Shown in pieces: positions 19,583 to 31,266 of a stretch of DNA of 64,000 nt. This stretch comes from an uncultured bacterium. GTDB taxonomy: Bacteria > Krumholzibacteriota > Krumholzibacteriia > LZORAL124-64-63. Each line of letters begins with the position of its first letter. Position 1 is the stretch's first letter. A model generated the notes under the pieces. It saw nothing but the letters and a program-made list of their open reading frames with translations. It did not search any database and was not told the DNA's origin. A program made the translations under genes and the position numbers. The stretch is from contig CALEMW010000219.1 of the NCBI GenBank assembly GCA_937910695.1, forward strand, positions 1 to 64,000, written 5' to 3'.

Positions 19583-20910
19583 AGCAGGCCCACCTTTCCG
19601 CCCCGACGCTTGTAGATGAGGACCGACAGTCCCAAGAAGACCACGGTGATGGACATGAGGATCAGCAGATGCATGCCCACCGAGCCTACTCCCCTGTTGT
19701 ACGCAATCACCGAGGTGAAGGCCGTATTGGCCCAGTAATTGGGAGTGAAACGACCGATGGTCTGCAGGACGGCCGGCATGGCTTCGGGTTGTATGAAATT
19801 GCCGCCGATGAGTGCCAGGAACAGGGTAACGCCCGTGCTGACCTGCCCGAGCTGCTTCTCGTCGCGAGTCAGCAGCGCGAGAGGGAGGTAGAACGAAGCG
19901 AGCATGCCGGCGGTGGCGAGGGCGACCAGGGCCAGGGCGAAGGGATCAGGGCCCAGATTCATTTTGAAAAGGAGTTTGCCGGCCCCGAACAGCACCATCA
20001 TCTGCAGCAATCCGTTGGCCGCCGCAAAGGACCACTTACCGAGCAGCAAATCCGAATCACGGAGCGGCGCCACCAGGAGCCTGCGCAGAGTTCCGGAAGC
20101 CCGCTCACGGTGCAGATCGCCGCCAGCATTGGCGGCGGCGAACATCATGAAGAAGATCCCCATGCCGGGCAGGATCCAGTCGAACATGTTGCGCGACGAT
20201 TGGGGCGACTCCATCTCCCCCACCTCGCCGGCGCTGCGCTCGTAGGTCACGAGATCGACGGCGGGGGTTGCGAAGGCGTCGGAGAGGACCACCTGGTGGT
20301 CGAAAATCGTGGACATCTGCTTCCAGGCCGCCTCGGCTTCGGAGGTGCCGTCACGAACTTGGCGCCAGACTTCGAGCAAAGAGGTGTCCTTGAAGAACAT
20401 GTCGAAGGGATGATGTTCACCCTGTGCGGGATACCAGTCCTCGGGCCAGACGGCGACGTAGACCGCTTCGCCCGCTCTGACCTCCAGGAGCATGCGCTCG
20501 AGGATCTGCTGGACGATATCGGCCTGGAAAGCGCTGACGGGATCTTTCCAGAGTTCGAAAACCACCTTCTCACCGCTGAAGAGGATAGCCGGCGACATGT
20601 CGGGGAAGACCAGGGCCGCCCGCACCTCTCCTTTGCGGACCAGAGAGTCAGCGGTCAGCGAATCGCACCAGACGGGACGGAAGAAGCCGCTCTGGTCCAG
20701 GGCATTGTCGAGGGAGTCGCGGATCAACTGTGGCGGATCGCCGACCAGCGCGAGTGGGATGGCCTCCATCTGGGGACCGTCGTCGCCGAAGCCGCCGAAG
20801 GACACGCCGAGCACGGCGGTCAGCAACAAGGGCAGCGCCAGGGTCACGATCACGGACTGGCGGTCGGCCCACCAGCGCCGGATATCCTTGCGGACGAGAA
20901 CTCCGAGCAT
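19579..20910 (-). CDS. ABC-2 type transporter permease
   Basis: MLGVLVRKDIRRWWADRQSVIVTLALPLLLTAVLG; HRERASGTLRRLLVAPL; SD GGAGGTG. Confidence 0.85.
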   Translation of the reverse strand: MLGVLVRKDIRRWWADRQSVIVTLALPLLLTAVLGVSFGGFGDDGPQMEAIPLALVGDPPQLIRDSLDNALDQSGFFRPVWCDSLTADSLVRKGEVRAALVFPDMSPAILFSGEKVVFELWKDPVSAFQADIVQQILERMLLEVRAGEAVYVAVWPEDWYPAQGEHHPFDMFFKDTSLLEVWRQVRDGTSEAEAAWKQMSTIFDHQVVLSDAFATPAVDLVTYERSAGEVGEMESPQSSRNMFDWILPGMGIFFMMFAAANAGGDLHRERASGTLRRLLVAPLRDSDLLLGKWSFAAANGLLQMMVLFGAGKLLFKMNLGPDPFALALVALATAGMLASFYLPLALLTRDEKQLGQVSTGVTLFLALIGGNFIQPEAMPAVLQTIGRFTPNYWANTAFTSVIAYNRGVGSVGMHLLILMSITVVFLGLSVLIYKRRGGKVGLL

Positions 20911-20919
20911 GCCCACCTC

Positions 20920-21852
20920 CTACTCGCGCAGAGCGCGGCCCGTGATTTTGAGATAGAGGGATTCGAGGTTGGGACGGATGACCTCGAGCTGGTCGAGTTC
21001 CAGTCCATCCTCGGTGAGCCAGGTCTGCAGACGTGCGACGACGGGCGCACCGTCGTCGCATTGGATCTCGAACTTGCCCCGGCGGAAACCGGCCCAGCTC
21101 ACGCCCGGCCAGCGGGCGGCATCGGCTGCGAGGTCGGCGTGGCGGTCGGTGGCGAGCAGTAGGCGTACGGCGTCAGACTCACCGATCTCGTGAATCAGTT
21201 GTTCCTTGTCGCCGAGGGCGGCCAGGCGGCCGTGGTCGATGACACCGATCCGGTCGCAGAGCTGTTCCGCCTCTTCCAGGTAGTGGGTCGTATAGAGCAC
21301 GGTGAGGCCTTGCTCGTTCATGCCGCGGATCAGGTCGAGGATCCTCGTGCGGGCCTGAGCGTCGATGCCCACGGTCGGTTCGTCCAGGAACAGGACGTCG
21401 GGGGCATGGACCAGACCCATCATGATGTTCAGGCGACGCTTCATGCCGCCGGAAAAACCCTTCACAGGACGACGGGCGTGCTCGGTGAGCTCGCTCAGTT
21501 CGAGGAGCTCGGCGACGCGGCGTTTGAGCTGGTCGCCCTTGAGACCATACAGACGACCGAACACGTCGAGGTTCTGTTCCGCTGTGAGTTCTTCGTAGAG
21601 AGCCATTTCCTGAGGTACGACGCCGATGCGGCGGCGGATAGCCTCACCGTCGGTCGTGACGTCGAGTCCGCAGACACTGGCGCGCCCGGAGTCAGGCGGA
21701 AGCAGTGTGGCGAGGATGGAGATCGTCGTCGTCTTGCCGGCGCCGTTGGGCCCGAGAAGTCCGAAGATCTCACCTGCCGCAACGGTGAACGACACGCCAT
21801 CGACAGCCTTGACGTCTCCGAAGCGTTTGCCGAGTTCGTGGACCTGAATCAT
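20920..21852 (-). CDS. ABC transporter ATP-binding protein
   Basis: GLLGPNGAGKTTTISIL; FSGGMKRRLNIMMGLVHAPDVLFLDEPTVGID. Confidence 0.93.
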   Translation of the reverse strand: MIQVHELGKRFGDVKAVDGVSFTVAAGEIFGLLGPNGAGKTTTISILATLLPPDSGRASVCGLDVTTDGEAIRRRIGVVPQEMALYEELTAEQNLDVFGRLYGLKGDQLKRRVAELLELSELTEHARRPVKGFSGGMKRRLNIMMGLVHAPDVLFLDEPTVGIDAQARTRILDLIRGMNEQGLTVLYTTHYLEEAEQLCDRIGVIDHGRLAALGDKEQLIHEIGESDAVRLLLATDRHADLAADAARWPGVSWAGFRRGKFEIQCDDGAPVVARLQTWLTEDGLELDQLEVIRPNLESLYLKITGRALRE

Positions 21853-22814
21853 CGTCCCTCCTCCACGGGTGACGGCCCGCCCCTCTTTTCGGGAGGCCGT
21901 GTTTTCCAACGTCGGTGAACCCAGAAATACAACTCGGGCCGCGCACGGATCTGCGTGCCGAGACTGTCGATAAGAGCCTGGGTCAGGTCTCTCACCGCAG
22001 TCTCTTCGTCCTGATCGGGATCGGGTTCCAGGACGGTTCCTGGCCGAATGGTATGGGTGCCGTCGCCGTCACATTCGAGAAAAGCCGTCACCAGGGGACA
22101 ACGCAGCTTCCAAGCGAAGTAAGCAACACCGCGTGGCGTCGAGGCCGGACGGCCCAGAAAGTCGACGAAGACTCCGTCGTCGCCGGCGTTCACATCGGGC
22201 AGCATGGCCACGAACTCGCCGCGGCGTACGGCCCGAATGACTTCGCGCACCGAAGCGTCGGCCTTGATCACCCGCATTCCCGACCGTTCGCGGATGCGAT
22301 TTTGGAGGCCATCGACCCAAGGGTTGCTCTGGGTTCGGGCGACGACCGACATCGGGATCCCCGCCGCGGAGGCGGCGGCACCGAGAAGCTCCCAGTTCCC
22401 GTAATGACCTGTGACGAGGATAGCGCCCCGGCCCTGCCGATGCAGTTCGTGAATGGGAGCCAGAGCCTCGTGGTCCACTCGGGCCAGAATTTCGTCTTTA
22501 TCCCATCCCGACATGGCGAAGAATTCCAGCATGGTCTCGCCGAGGTTCTCGTAAAACGAATCACACAGGGCGTCGATCTCTCCGACTCCGAGTTCCGGAA
22601 AACCCCGACGCATGTTGTCGGTCACCACGGGACGACGAAAACCCAGACGGCGGTTCACGAAAGCGCCCAGGCCTCGGCCGAGCCCCCGCCACCAGCGTTC
22701 AGGCAGACAGCGCACCAAGGCGAGTACGGCCGTCAGGAGCAGGTACTCCAGGGCCCAGCGCCAGCGCTTGGGGGCTCGTGCCAACGTATCTCCTTCAACG
22801 AGGGTGCTCCGCAT
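21849..22814 (-). CDS. LpxL/HtrB-type lysophospholipid/lipid A acyltransferase (start may be TTG at 22784 after SD GGAG)
   Basis: GRGAILVTGHYGNWELLGAAAS...GRPASTPRGVAYFAWK. Confidence 0.88.
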   Translation of the reverse strand: MRSTLVEGDTLARAPKRWRWALEYLLLTAVLALVRCLPERWWRGLGRGLGAFVNRRLGFRRPVVTDNMRRGFPELGVGEIDALCDSFYENLGETMLEFFAMSGWDKDEILARVDHEALAPIHELHRQGRGAILVTGHYGNWELLGAAASAAGIPMSVVARTQSNPWVDGLQNRIRERSGMRVIKADASVREVIRAVRRGEFVAMLPDVNAGDDGVFVDFLGRPASTPRGVAYFAWKLRCPLVTAFLECDGDGTHTIRPGTVLEPDPDQDEETAVRDLTQALIDSLGTQIRARPELYFWVHRRWKTRPPEKRGGPSPVEEGR

Positions 22815-23730
22815 CGGGTATCCAGATCCTACGCGCCACCATGCCGCCCGGCAACCGTTGGATCAGGCCCGCCAGTTCGAGAACGGTCAAGGCCTCCAGC
22901 CAGACCGGTTCAGTACCCCGCCAACGACCGCGGAGTTCGGACAGACGCAGACCCGTCAGATCGAGCCGCTCCCAGATCCAGCGCGCCGGTGATCCAGGCC
23001 GAGGCAGGGTGGCTCCGGCGGCTGCAGATTCGATCGCCGTCGGATCGGCTCCGGCAGGAAGACCGATCACGGCCGTCAAATCCCTGACCGACTCCATCAG
23101 ATGAGCCCCTTCCCGCAGGAGCTTGTGGCAGCCCCTCACCTCGGGTGCGTCCACCGGGCCTGGCACGGCGAAAACCTCGCGCCCGAGATCGACGGCCTGG
23201 TGAGCCGTGTGCATGGCCCCGCTGCGGATCGGTGCTTCGACAACGATCACCGCCCGTGCCAATCCTGCAATCAAACGGTTGCGACGGGGAAAATTGTAGG
23301 GAAGCGGTGGTGTGCCCGGCTCCTCTTCGGTGACCACGCAGGCAGTCCGTTCGATGTCCCGACGCAGCACGGCGTGGCGGGACGGAAATGTGAGATCGAT
23401 TCCCGTGCCCATGACCGCCACCGTCGGACTGCCCGCTTCGAGGGCGCCGCGGTGGGCCGCCCCGTCGATGCCCGCAGCCATCCCGCTGACGATGGTCCAA
23501 CCCAGGCGGCCCAGCTCGGCGGCGAGTCTCTGTGCCACCGTGCGTCCGCGGTGGGACGCCCGACGCGTGCCGACGATGGCCACAGCATCATATCCCAGCA
23601 CGGCGGCTGTTCCCCGGCCCCAGATCTTCTCGGGCGGACCCGGAACCTCCAGCCAGCCGGCGGGCCAGGCCGCGTCTCCAGGACACAACATCCAATCCCC
23701 CGCTGTGAGGGGCGTTCTACGATCGTTCAA
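22795..23730 (-). CDS. dprA: DNA-processing protein DprA
   Basis: AIVGTRRASHRGR...IVSGMAAGIDGAAHRGALEAG...FPRRNRLIAGLARAVIVVEA; likely TTG start at 23730. Confidence 0.92.
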   Translation of the reverse strand: MNDRRTPLTAGDWMLCPGDAAWPAGWLEVPGPPEKIWGRGTAAVLGYDAVAIVGTRRASHRGRTVAQRLAAELGRLGWTIVSGMAAGIDGAAHRGALEAGSPTVAVMGTGIDLTFPSRHAVLRRDIERTACVVTEEEPGTPPLPYNFPRRNRLIAGLARAVIVVEAPIRSGAMHTAHQAVDLGREVFAVPGPVDAPEVRGCHKLLREGAHLMESVRDLTAVIGLPAGADPTAIESAAAGATLPRPGSPARWIWERLDLTGLRLSELRGRWRGTEPVWLEALTVLELAGLIQRLPGGMVARRIWIPDAEHPR

Positions 23731-23773
23731 TGAGGATGTTTCCTCTCCGGGAGGAGGGGAATGTGCGGCCGAC

Positions 23774-24796
23774 CTAGACGTCGACCTGGTCGGGAAGCGC
23801 GTTGTAGAGATCGCGGAGGACATGGCGCAACGTATCGATGCCCAATCCGGTGACGGCGGAGATGCTCAGCACTTCGCGGTCGCAGTGGTCGCCGGTCCAA
23901 TTGCTGACTTCACGCTGGATTTCGGGAATCAGTTCGTCATCCACGATATCGAGCTTGTTCAGCACCACCACGAAGGGCAGATCGGCAAGGCGACGGCCAT
24001 AGGCTTCTAGTTCCTGGCGCAGAATCTGAAGCGTGGCGACCGGTGCAGTGTCGTTGGCGTCGACGAGGTAGACCAGCCCGCGGGTGCGCTCCACATGGCG
24101 CAGGAACTCATGGCCGAGGCCGCGCCCGTCGCTGGCGCCCTCGATCAGGCCGGGGATGTCGGCCAGGGTGCAGCTGGTGAACTCCCCGAGGTCGATGATG
24201 CCCAAGTTGGGCACGAGGGTCGTGAACGGGTAGTCGGCGATCTTCGGGCGGGCCGCGGTGAGACGGCTCAGCAGTGTCGACTTACCTGCGTTGGGCAGGC
24301 CGATCAGACCGATGTCGGCCAGCAGCTTGAGTTCGAGGCGGAGATGACGGTGCACGCCGTCCTTGCCTGACGAGGCGCGATCAGGAGTCTGATTCTTGGG
24401 TGAACGGAATTCGTAATTCCCCTTGCCGCCCTTGCCGCCCTCGGCGATGCAGAAGCGGTCACCGGGATGAGCGAGGTCGGCGATCAGGTCGTCGGTATCG
24501 GCGTCGAAAACCATGGTCCCACTGGGGATCACGACATCGACATCCTCACCATCGGAACCTGTTTTGTTCCACCCGCTGCCCGGCTGTCCCGGGTCGGCCT
24601 TGTAGTTCTTGCGATAACGGAAGTCCTGAAGCGTAGAGCTCGCGCTCGAAGCCGTCAGCCAGACCGAGCCACCCCTGCCGCCATTGCCGCCGTTGGGCCC
24701 GCCCCTTGGCACGCCCTTCTCGCGACGGTAGGCGACGCAGCCGTCGCCCCCGCTCCCGCTCTGTACGTTGATCTCGGCGACATCGACGAACTTCAC
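23774..24796 (-). CDS. obgE: GTPase ObgE/CgtA
   Basis: Gly-rich Obg domain GGDGCVAYRREKGVPRGGPNGGNGGRGG; GLPNAGKSTLL; DIPGLIEGAS. Confidence 0.96.
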   Translation of the reverse strand: MKFVDVAEINVQSGSGGDGCVAYRREKGVPRGGPNGGNGGRGGSVWLTASSASSTLQDFRYRKNYKADPGQPGSGWNKTGSDGEDVDVVIPSGTMVFDADTDDLIADLAHPGDRFCIAEGGKGGKGNYEFRSPKNQTPDRASSGKDGVHRHLRLELKLLADIGLIGLPNAGKSTLLSRLTAARPKIADYPFTTLVPNLGIIDLGEFTSCTLADIPGLIEGASDGRGLGHEFLRHVERTRGLVYLVDANDTAPVATLQILRQELEAYGRRLADLPFVVVLNKLDIVDDELIPEIQREVSNWTGDHCDREVLSISAVTGLGIDTLRHVLRDLYNALPDQVDV

Positions 24797-24797
24797 A

Positions 24798-25985
24798 TCA
24801 ACCTCCGAATGTGGCGACGCCGGCGCGGAAGCGCTCGGCCGCTTCCCGCAGAGTATCCTCGTGGATGGCGTAGCTCAAGCGCAGATGACCGGGAACTCCG
24901 AATGGTTCGCCCGGTACCGTCGCCAGCTTCTGAGCGGCGAGCAGATGCTCGGCCAGACGCCAGTCCCCCCCGGAGCCGCGGTCCGGGTCGATCAAACCCC
25001 GCACGTCGGCCAACAGGTAAAAGGCGCCGTCGGGAACGGTGAAGCTCACGCCGTCGATGCCCGACAGACTCTCGACCAACACGTCGCGGCGCAGTCGGAA
25101 GGCCCGAGCCATCTCGGCGACCTTCGCGCCGCAGCCGAATGCGGCGAGCGACGCCTTCTGGGCGACGGTGTTCACGTTGCTCGTCGAGTGGCTCTGCAGG
25201 CGGTTCATGGCGCCGATCGTGCTGCGGTCCGCGATGCCGAAGCCGACGCGCCAGCCGGTCATGGCATAGCTCTTGGACAGGCCGCTCACCGTCACGATGC
25301 GGTGACGCAAGTCGGGGGCCACCGTCATCAGGGGAACGTGGCCGGCGTCGGTGTAGACGAGGTCCTCGTAGATTTCGTCGGTCAGGATGAAGAAACTCGT
25401 CATGCGGAAGTAGTCCGCGAGGGCTTCGAGTTCCGACCTGGTGTAGACGGCGCCTGAGGGGTTCGACGGCGTGTTCAGGATGAGGGCCTTGGCACGGCCG
25501 GCACCGGCGCGCTCTAGGTCTTCCGGAGTGATCTTCCAGCCGGGTTGGGAGGGAACCACCGGCGTCATGCGGGCTCGCAGAGCGGCGATCTGGGCCGGGT
25601 AGGTGACCCAGTATGGAACCGGCACCGCCACCTCGTCGCCCTGGTTCAGGAGCATGGACAAGGCGTTGAAGAGGATCTGCTTGGCACCGTTGGAGATGAT
25701 GACTTCAGCGGGCTCTATGGTGACGCCCATCTTGGCAGAGTAGTGAGTCGCCACGGCTTGACGAAGGGCAGGGATGCCGGCGCTGGCCGTGTACCCGTTG
25801 CCACCCTCGTCGATGGCGCGATGGGCTGCTTCCTTGATGGGCTCGGGCGTATCGAAGTCTGGCTCGCCTGCGGTCAGGTTGATGACTGGTTCGCCCTTGG
25901 CCAGAAGTTCCTTCGCCTGACCCGACAGCTTGAGGGTCGGAGAATCACCCAGTACGTCAGCCAGCCATCCCAGCCTGAGTTCCAT
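24798..25985 (-). CDS. pyridoxal-phosphate aspartate/aromatic aminotransferase (class I)
   Basis: NLTAGEPDFDTPEPI; NTPSNPSGAVY; SGLSKSYAMTGWRVGF. Confidence 0.92.
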   Translation of the reverse strand: MELRLGWLADVLGDSPTLKLSGQAKELLAKGEPVINLTAGEPDFDTPEPIKEAAHRAIDEGGNGYTASAGIPALRQAVATHYSAKMGVTIEPAEVIISNGAKQILFNALSMLLNQGDEVAVPVPYWVTYPAQIAALRARMTPVVPSQPGWKITPEDLERAGAGRAKALILNTPSNPSGAVYTRSELEALADYFRMTSFFILTDEIYEDLVYTDAGHVPLMTVAPDLRHRIVTVSGLSKSYAMTGWRVGFGIADRSTIGAMNRLQSHSTSNVNTVAQKASLAAFGCGAKVAEMARAFRLRRDVLVESLSGIDGVSFTVPDGAFYLLADVRGLIDPDRGSGGDWRLAEHLLAAQKLATVPGEPFGVPGHLRLSYAIHEDTLREAAERFRAGVATFGG

Positions 25986-26108
25986 GATCGCCCCCTTGGC
26001 GTAGTTTTGAATTCAGCATCTCGTCTGAGACAAATGTGGTGTGTTGCGGCGCTGAGGCAAGGCGTACTCACTGGAGACGACCACTTCGATCGTCCCCCGC
26101 CGTTGGCG

Positions 26109-26600
26109 TCAATCCCGGAAACGATCCCTGAGGGCTGCGGCCGCCTCGGGAGGCACATAGGGATCCACCGGACCTCCGCAGCGGGCGACATCGCGCACGA
26201 GGGTGGCGCTGATCATCGCCAGCTCGGGTCTGGCGAAGAACAGAATCACTTCGAACCCCGGGTGCAGGGACCTGTTGAGAGCGGCCATGGGCTGTTCGTG
26301 CTCCAGGTCGGGAGAACCGCGCACACCGCGGACAACGACGTCGGCTCCAAGCTTTTCGACGGTCTCGACCAAAAGACCATTGAAGCCGGTCACACGACAT
26401 CGTCCAGCTCCTGCGACTCTGCGCACAGCCTCCCGAGCCACCTGGAGGCGGGTCTCGTGGTCGAGAAGAGTGGACCGTCCGCCCTCGGCAATCGCCAGGG
26501 TGACCGTGTCGAAGAGTGCGAGGCTGCGTTCGAGGATATCGAGATGGCCGTTGGTGATCGGATCGAAAGTGCCCGGGTAAAGGGCATGCTTGGCGCTCAT
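26109..26600 (-). CDS. coaD: phosphopantetheine adenylyltransferase
   Basis: [35 protein letters not shown]. Confidence 0.95.
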   Translation of the reverse strand: MSAKHALYPGTFDPITNGHLDILERSLALFDTVTLAIAEGGRSTLLDHETRLQVAREAVRRVAGAGRCRVTGFNGLLVETVEKLGADVVVRGVRGSPDLEHEQPMAALNRSLHPGFEVILFFARPELAMISATLVRDVARCGGPVDPYVPPEAAAALRDRFRD

Positions 26601-27142
26601 GATTCACGCTCCATGAACGAGAGTTCGGACCGCCCGTAATGGCGACGGTCCAAGATCCAGCCGGACGGCGCGTCAGGGCCCGCACCGAATTCGTGCTCGA
26701 GGATGAGCAACCGGGTGCGACCCTCAGGGACACAGGCGACGCGGCAGACGTCGTGGACAAGATTCGACGAATAGGGCGGATCCGCAAACACTGCAAGGTC
26801 GTCGCCGGGCCGTCCCAACTCCTTGACGAACCAATTGTGTGCTTCGGCACGGACCACCGACCACCGCTCGGCAGTGACTCCGAGACTCTCCAGGTTGCGC
26901 CTGACGAAAGTCAGAGCTTCGGGCGAACGGTCGACGAAGGTGCAGGACACCGCGCCACGGCTCAGGGCCTCGATTCCCAGTCCACCAGCACCGCAGCACA
27001 AATCGAGTACCACGGCGCCGGACATCCGGTCGCCGAGAATCGAGAACAGGGATTCCTTGACCCGGTCGGTGGTCGGGCGCGTGGCGTCGCCGGCCGGCGC
27101 CTTGAGAACACGTCCTTTCCAGGTCCCGGCGATGACTCTCAT
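26597..27142 (-). CDS. rsmD: 16S rRNA (guanine-N2)-methyltransferase RsmD
   Basis: [16 protein letters not shown]...[42 protein letters not shown]. Confidence 0.92.
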   Translation of the reverse strand: MRVIAGTWKGRVLKAPAGDATRPTTDRVKESLFSILGDRMSGAVVLDLCCGAGGLGIEALSRGAVSCTFVDRSPEALTFVRRNLESLGVTAERWSVVRAEAHNWFVKELGRPGDDLAVFADPPYSSNLVHDVCRVACVPEGRTRLLILEHEFGAGPDAPSGWILDRRHYGRSELSFMERES

Positions 27143-27672
27143 CGTTGAACCTCCCGATCGATATCTCCTTTGAACCGACAGGCCGTCACACGCCGAGCAA
27201 TGATCTCCGGATCGTCCCGATCCGTGCGCAGGCGAAAGTGGGCCGTGGCGGCGTAGAGAGGACGGCGTTTCAGATACAAGTCCTTCAGCCCTTCCCAACC
27301 GAGCTGCTGGACCAAGGGACGCTCGTTGGCCGGGCCGGCGCTGATCCTGGCATGCAGATTTTCCCAGGTGGTGTCGAGCCAGACGACCGGGCCTCTTTGG
27401 CGCAGCTGTCCTCGATTGGACTCACGCTCGACAACGCCGCCCCCGCAGGCGAGGATGCCGTCGCCCTCTCTGGGCAGGACGGTCAGCGCTTCACTCTCGA
27501 GCTGACGGAACCGGTCCTCTCCCTCCTGCTGGAAGATCTCGGCGACGGAGCGTCCCGCCGATTCGGCGATCCGCTCATCCAGATCGACGGCAGGCACGAA
27601 GGTGCGTTCCGACACAAGACGCGCCACCGTCGACTTGCCGCTGCCCATGAACCCAATCAGGGAAATCCACAC
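27139..27672 (-). CDS. aroK: shikimate kinase (GTG start)
   Basis: [59 protein letters not shown] 7 nt before GTG. Confidence 0.9.
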   Translation of the reverse strand: MWISLIGFMGSGKSTVARLVSERTFVPAVDLDERIAESAGRSVAEIFQQEGEDRFRQLESEALTVLPREGDGILACGGGVVERESNRGQLRQRGPVVWLDTTWENLHARISAGPANERPLVQQLGWEGLKDLYLKRRPLYAATAHFRLRTDRDDPEIIARRVTACRFKGDIDREVQR

Positions 27673-27701
27673 GTCCGCTACCTCCGCATCGATGAACGCC
27701 G

Positions 27702-27730
27702 AGCATAAAGAAGACGACGGCCGCGGGCAA
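27702..27730 (-). promoter_or_regulatory. putative aroK promoter
   Basis: TTGCCC (27725-27730) -17 bp- TATGCT (27702-27707) on minus. Confidence 0.55.
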
Positions 27731-27748
27731 GCAAGACCCGCGACCGTC
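27716..27748 (-). terminator. terminator-like hairpin downstream of 69-aa ORF
   Basis: 12-bp stem with one G.U (GACGG-T-CGCGGG / CCCGCG-G-CCGTC), 9-nt loop, followed by U-rich GTCTTCTTT. Confidence 0.5.
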
Positions 27749-27769
27749 GCATCATAGTTTCGAAATCGT

Positions 27770-27959
27770 CTAGGGGGCGTCTTCAGCACCTGCTGCGGTG
27801 TCCACCACCACCGTATCGACTGGTTCGGCCCTCTCCGGGACAGCGTGCAAGTCGGGCAGCTTCATCCCCGCAGTCGCCGCCAGCGCCGCCATGATCGCCA
27901 CGATCATCAATGATTCGACCAGCCCGATGGGCGCCCGGTCCGATCTTCCGCGAAGAGTT

Positions 27960-27979
<20 letters not shown>
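27770..27979 (-). CDS. small single-TM protein with prepilin-like hydrophobic N-terminal segment
   Basis: MRSSRSETLRGRSDRAPIGLVESLMIVAIMAALAATAGMKLPDL...; SD GAGGA 5 nt before ATG, overlaps upstream regulator stop. Confidence 0.6.
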
Positions 27980-29393
<1,414 letters not shown>

Positions 29394-29534
29394 GGATCCC
29401 TCCTTTGGGGGTCGCGGGCACTTGGTGTCGTTTGTCTCTCTGTTGATCGGTTGTTTTGCACGGAACTTGAGTGAAGTAATCTCAGATTCTTTGCTCTCGA
29501 ATCAGGAATGAGGGCTTTTTGCACAGCTCCCGAC

Positions 29535-30767
29535 TCAGGTCAGGACACAGGACGTGGAGGCTTCACCCAGCATGTCGTCGGGATCCAGGCAGGGATCCGT
29601 ATGGACGAGCGGCAAGCTCAGTGTGAACACGGCTCCCCCCTCGGGCAGGTTGGCCGCCGTTACGGAGCCGCCGTGTGCATGCATGATGCGCTGCACCGTG
29701 GCGAGGCCCAGACCCGTACCGTGTTTCCGGGTCGTGACGAAGGGCTTGAAGATTTCGGTGAGCAACGAGGGGACAATGCCGGGTCCGGTGTCCGTCACCG
29801 TCATGATGCAGCGGCCGGCGTCGAGATTCAGCCCGGCGGCGATGGTCACCGCGCCCTGCCCGCCGATGGCCGCTTTGGCGTTGATCACAAGATTGAGCAG
29901 GACCTGCCGGATCTGTTCTTCGTCGAACATGAGCACGAGGTCGACGGGTTCCACCACAGTGGTGATGTCTACGGCCTCGCCGTCGCCCTGATCCTGCACC
30001 GAAACCTGGAGGGCGATGTCGTCGAAGAAAGAGTGGATCTCCACAAGCTGGGGCACGGCGGGACGCAGACGGGCATACGACAGAAAATCGGTGATCAGCC
30101 CGTTGACTCGGCCGCTCTCCTTGAGAATGAGCTCGAGCAGTCTCTGCTCGGTGCCCTCGAGATCGAGCTCGGCGACCAGCAGTTCGGCGCTGCCGCGGAT
30201 GCTGCCCAGAGGGTTTCGGATTTCGTGGGCGATGCTGGCGGCCAGTTCACCCACGGCCGCCAAACGATCCGACTCGCGCATGCGCTCGCGCATGTGCATG
30301 ACCTGGGTCAGATCCTGGAATACCGCCACAGCTCCGTCGAGACGACCCTCCCTGTCATAGATGGGATTGACCGTGATGCCCACCGGCATCGTGCGGCCGT
30401 CGCGGAGTTGGACACGCACTTCTTCCCGTTCGGCGCTTTCCTCACGAACCAGTGCCTGAATCAAGCAGCGGGTGAATTCGTGCCAGCCTTCGTCGAGAGC
30501 CTCGTTGGCGTCGTGCCCTACCAGGGAGCCGGCCTCGCTGCCCAGAATGCGGCAGGCCGAGCGACTGGCCGTACGGATCACACCCCGCGCATCGAGCAGC
30601 AGGAGTCCGCTGCTCAGGCTCGACAAGATCGCCTTGAGGTTGGAGCTCAACGACTCCTCGTCAGCCGATAGTCTGCAACGGGCGCAGCGCTCGCGACGCC
30701 AGCCTGCGGCGCAGACGATCGTGGTGATCAGTACTGTGAGGAGGATCCAGGACTGGATTGTGTTCAA
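29535..30767 (-). CDS. PAS-domain sensor histidine kinase (PilS/NtrB-like)
   Basis: ELAASIAHEIRNPLGSIRGSAELL H-box; NLVINAKAAI; TDTGPGI; GTGLGLATVQRIM. Confidence 0.94.
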   Translation of the reverse strand: MNTIQSWILLTVLITTIVCAAGWRRERCARCRLSADEESLSSNLKAILSSLSSGLLLLDARGVIRTASRSACRILGSEAGSLVGHDANEALDEGWHEFTRCLIQALVREESAEREEVRVQLRDGRTMPVGITVNPIYDREGRLDGAVAVFQDLTQVMHMRERMRESDRLAAVGELAASIAHEIRNPLGSIRGSAELLVAELDLEGTEQRLLELILKESGRVNGLITDFLSYARLRPAVPQLVEIHSFFDDIALQVSVQDQGDGEAVDITTVVEPVDLVLMFDEEQIRQVLLNLVINAKAAIGGQGAVTIAAGLNLDAGRCIMTVTDTGPGIVPSLLTEIFKPFVTTRKHGTGLGLATVQRIMHAHGGSVTAANLPEGGAVFTLSLPLVHTDPCLDPDDMLGEASTSCVLT

Positions 30768-30790
30768 GGCATCTCATCCCGGGCCTGAGT

Positions 30791-31228
30791 TCAGGACTCG
30801 GGGCTCGTCGGCCCCATTGCTTCACCACTCGTATCGGCCGCTGCGCTGTGAAGTTGAGTGTCGAAGAGGAGATGAGGAGCCAATTTCGCTGCCAACTTCG
30901 GGCCGATTCCCTTGACCCTCTGCAGATCCACGAGGTCGAGGAACGGCCCCCCCTGCTCCCGCGCGACGACGATGCGCGCCGCCAGCTTGGGTCCGATCCC
31001 AGGCAGGTAGCACAAGGTGTCGATCCCAACGGTATTCACGGCGAAGGGCCCCGCTGGTGGTGGCGCCTCCTCGGCTGTGGCGTCAGCCACCGCAGGCAGC
31101 AGGGAGTCGAGCCAGAGGGGATCGCGCCAGACTCCGTCAGGTCCGACCAGCAGGCGATGACGGATCTGCCGGCCGCCGAGCAGGAACAGGAAGATCAGCA
31201 ACAGTCCGAGGGCTTGACGACGACGCAC
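30791..31228 (-). CDS. comEA: ComEA-type helix-hairpin-helix DNA-binding protein
   Basis: NTVGIDTLCYLPGIGPKLAARIVVAREQGGPFLDLVDLQRVKGIGPKLAAKL; probable GTG start after SD GGAGG. Confidence 0.75.
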   Translation of the reverse strand: MRRRQALGLLLIFLFLLGGRQIRHRLLVGPDGVWRDPLWLDSLLPAVADATAEEAPPPAGPFAVNTVGIDTLCYLPGIGPKLAARIVVAREQGGPFLDLVDLQRVKGIGPKLAAKLAPHLLFDTQLHSAAADTSGEAMGPTSPES

Positions 31229-31266
31229 GGGCGCCTCCGAGTCCGGGAGATGTCGAGGGAGGAGGA

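Noticed and set aside
29394-29534. sigma54 -24/-12 promoter upstream of the NtrC-type regulator
   Set aside because: TTGCA-like strings present but GG-N10-GC spacing is not satisfied on either strand.
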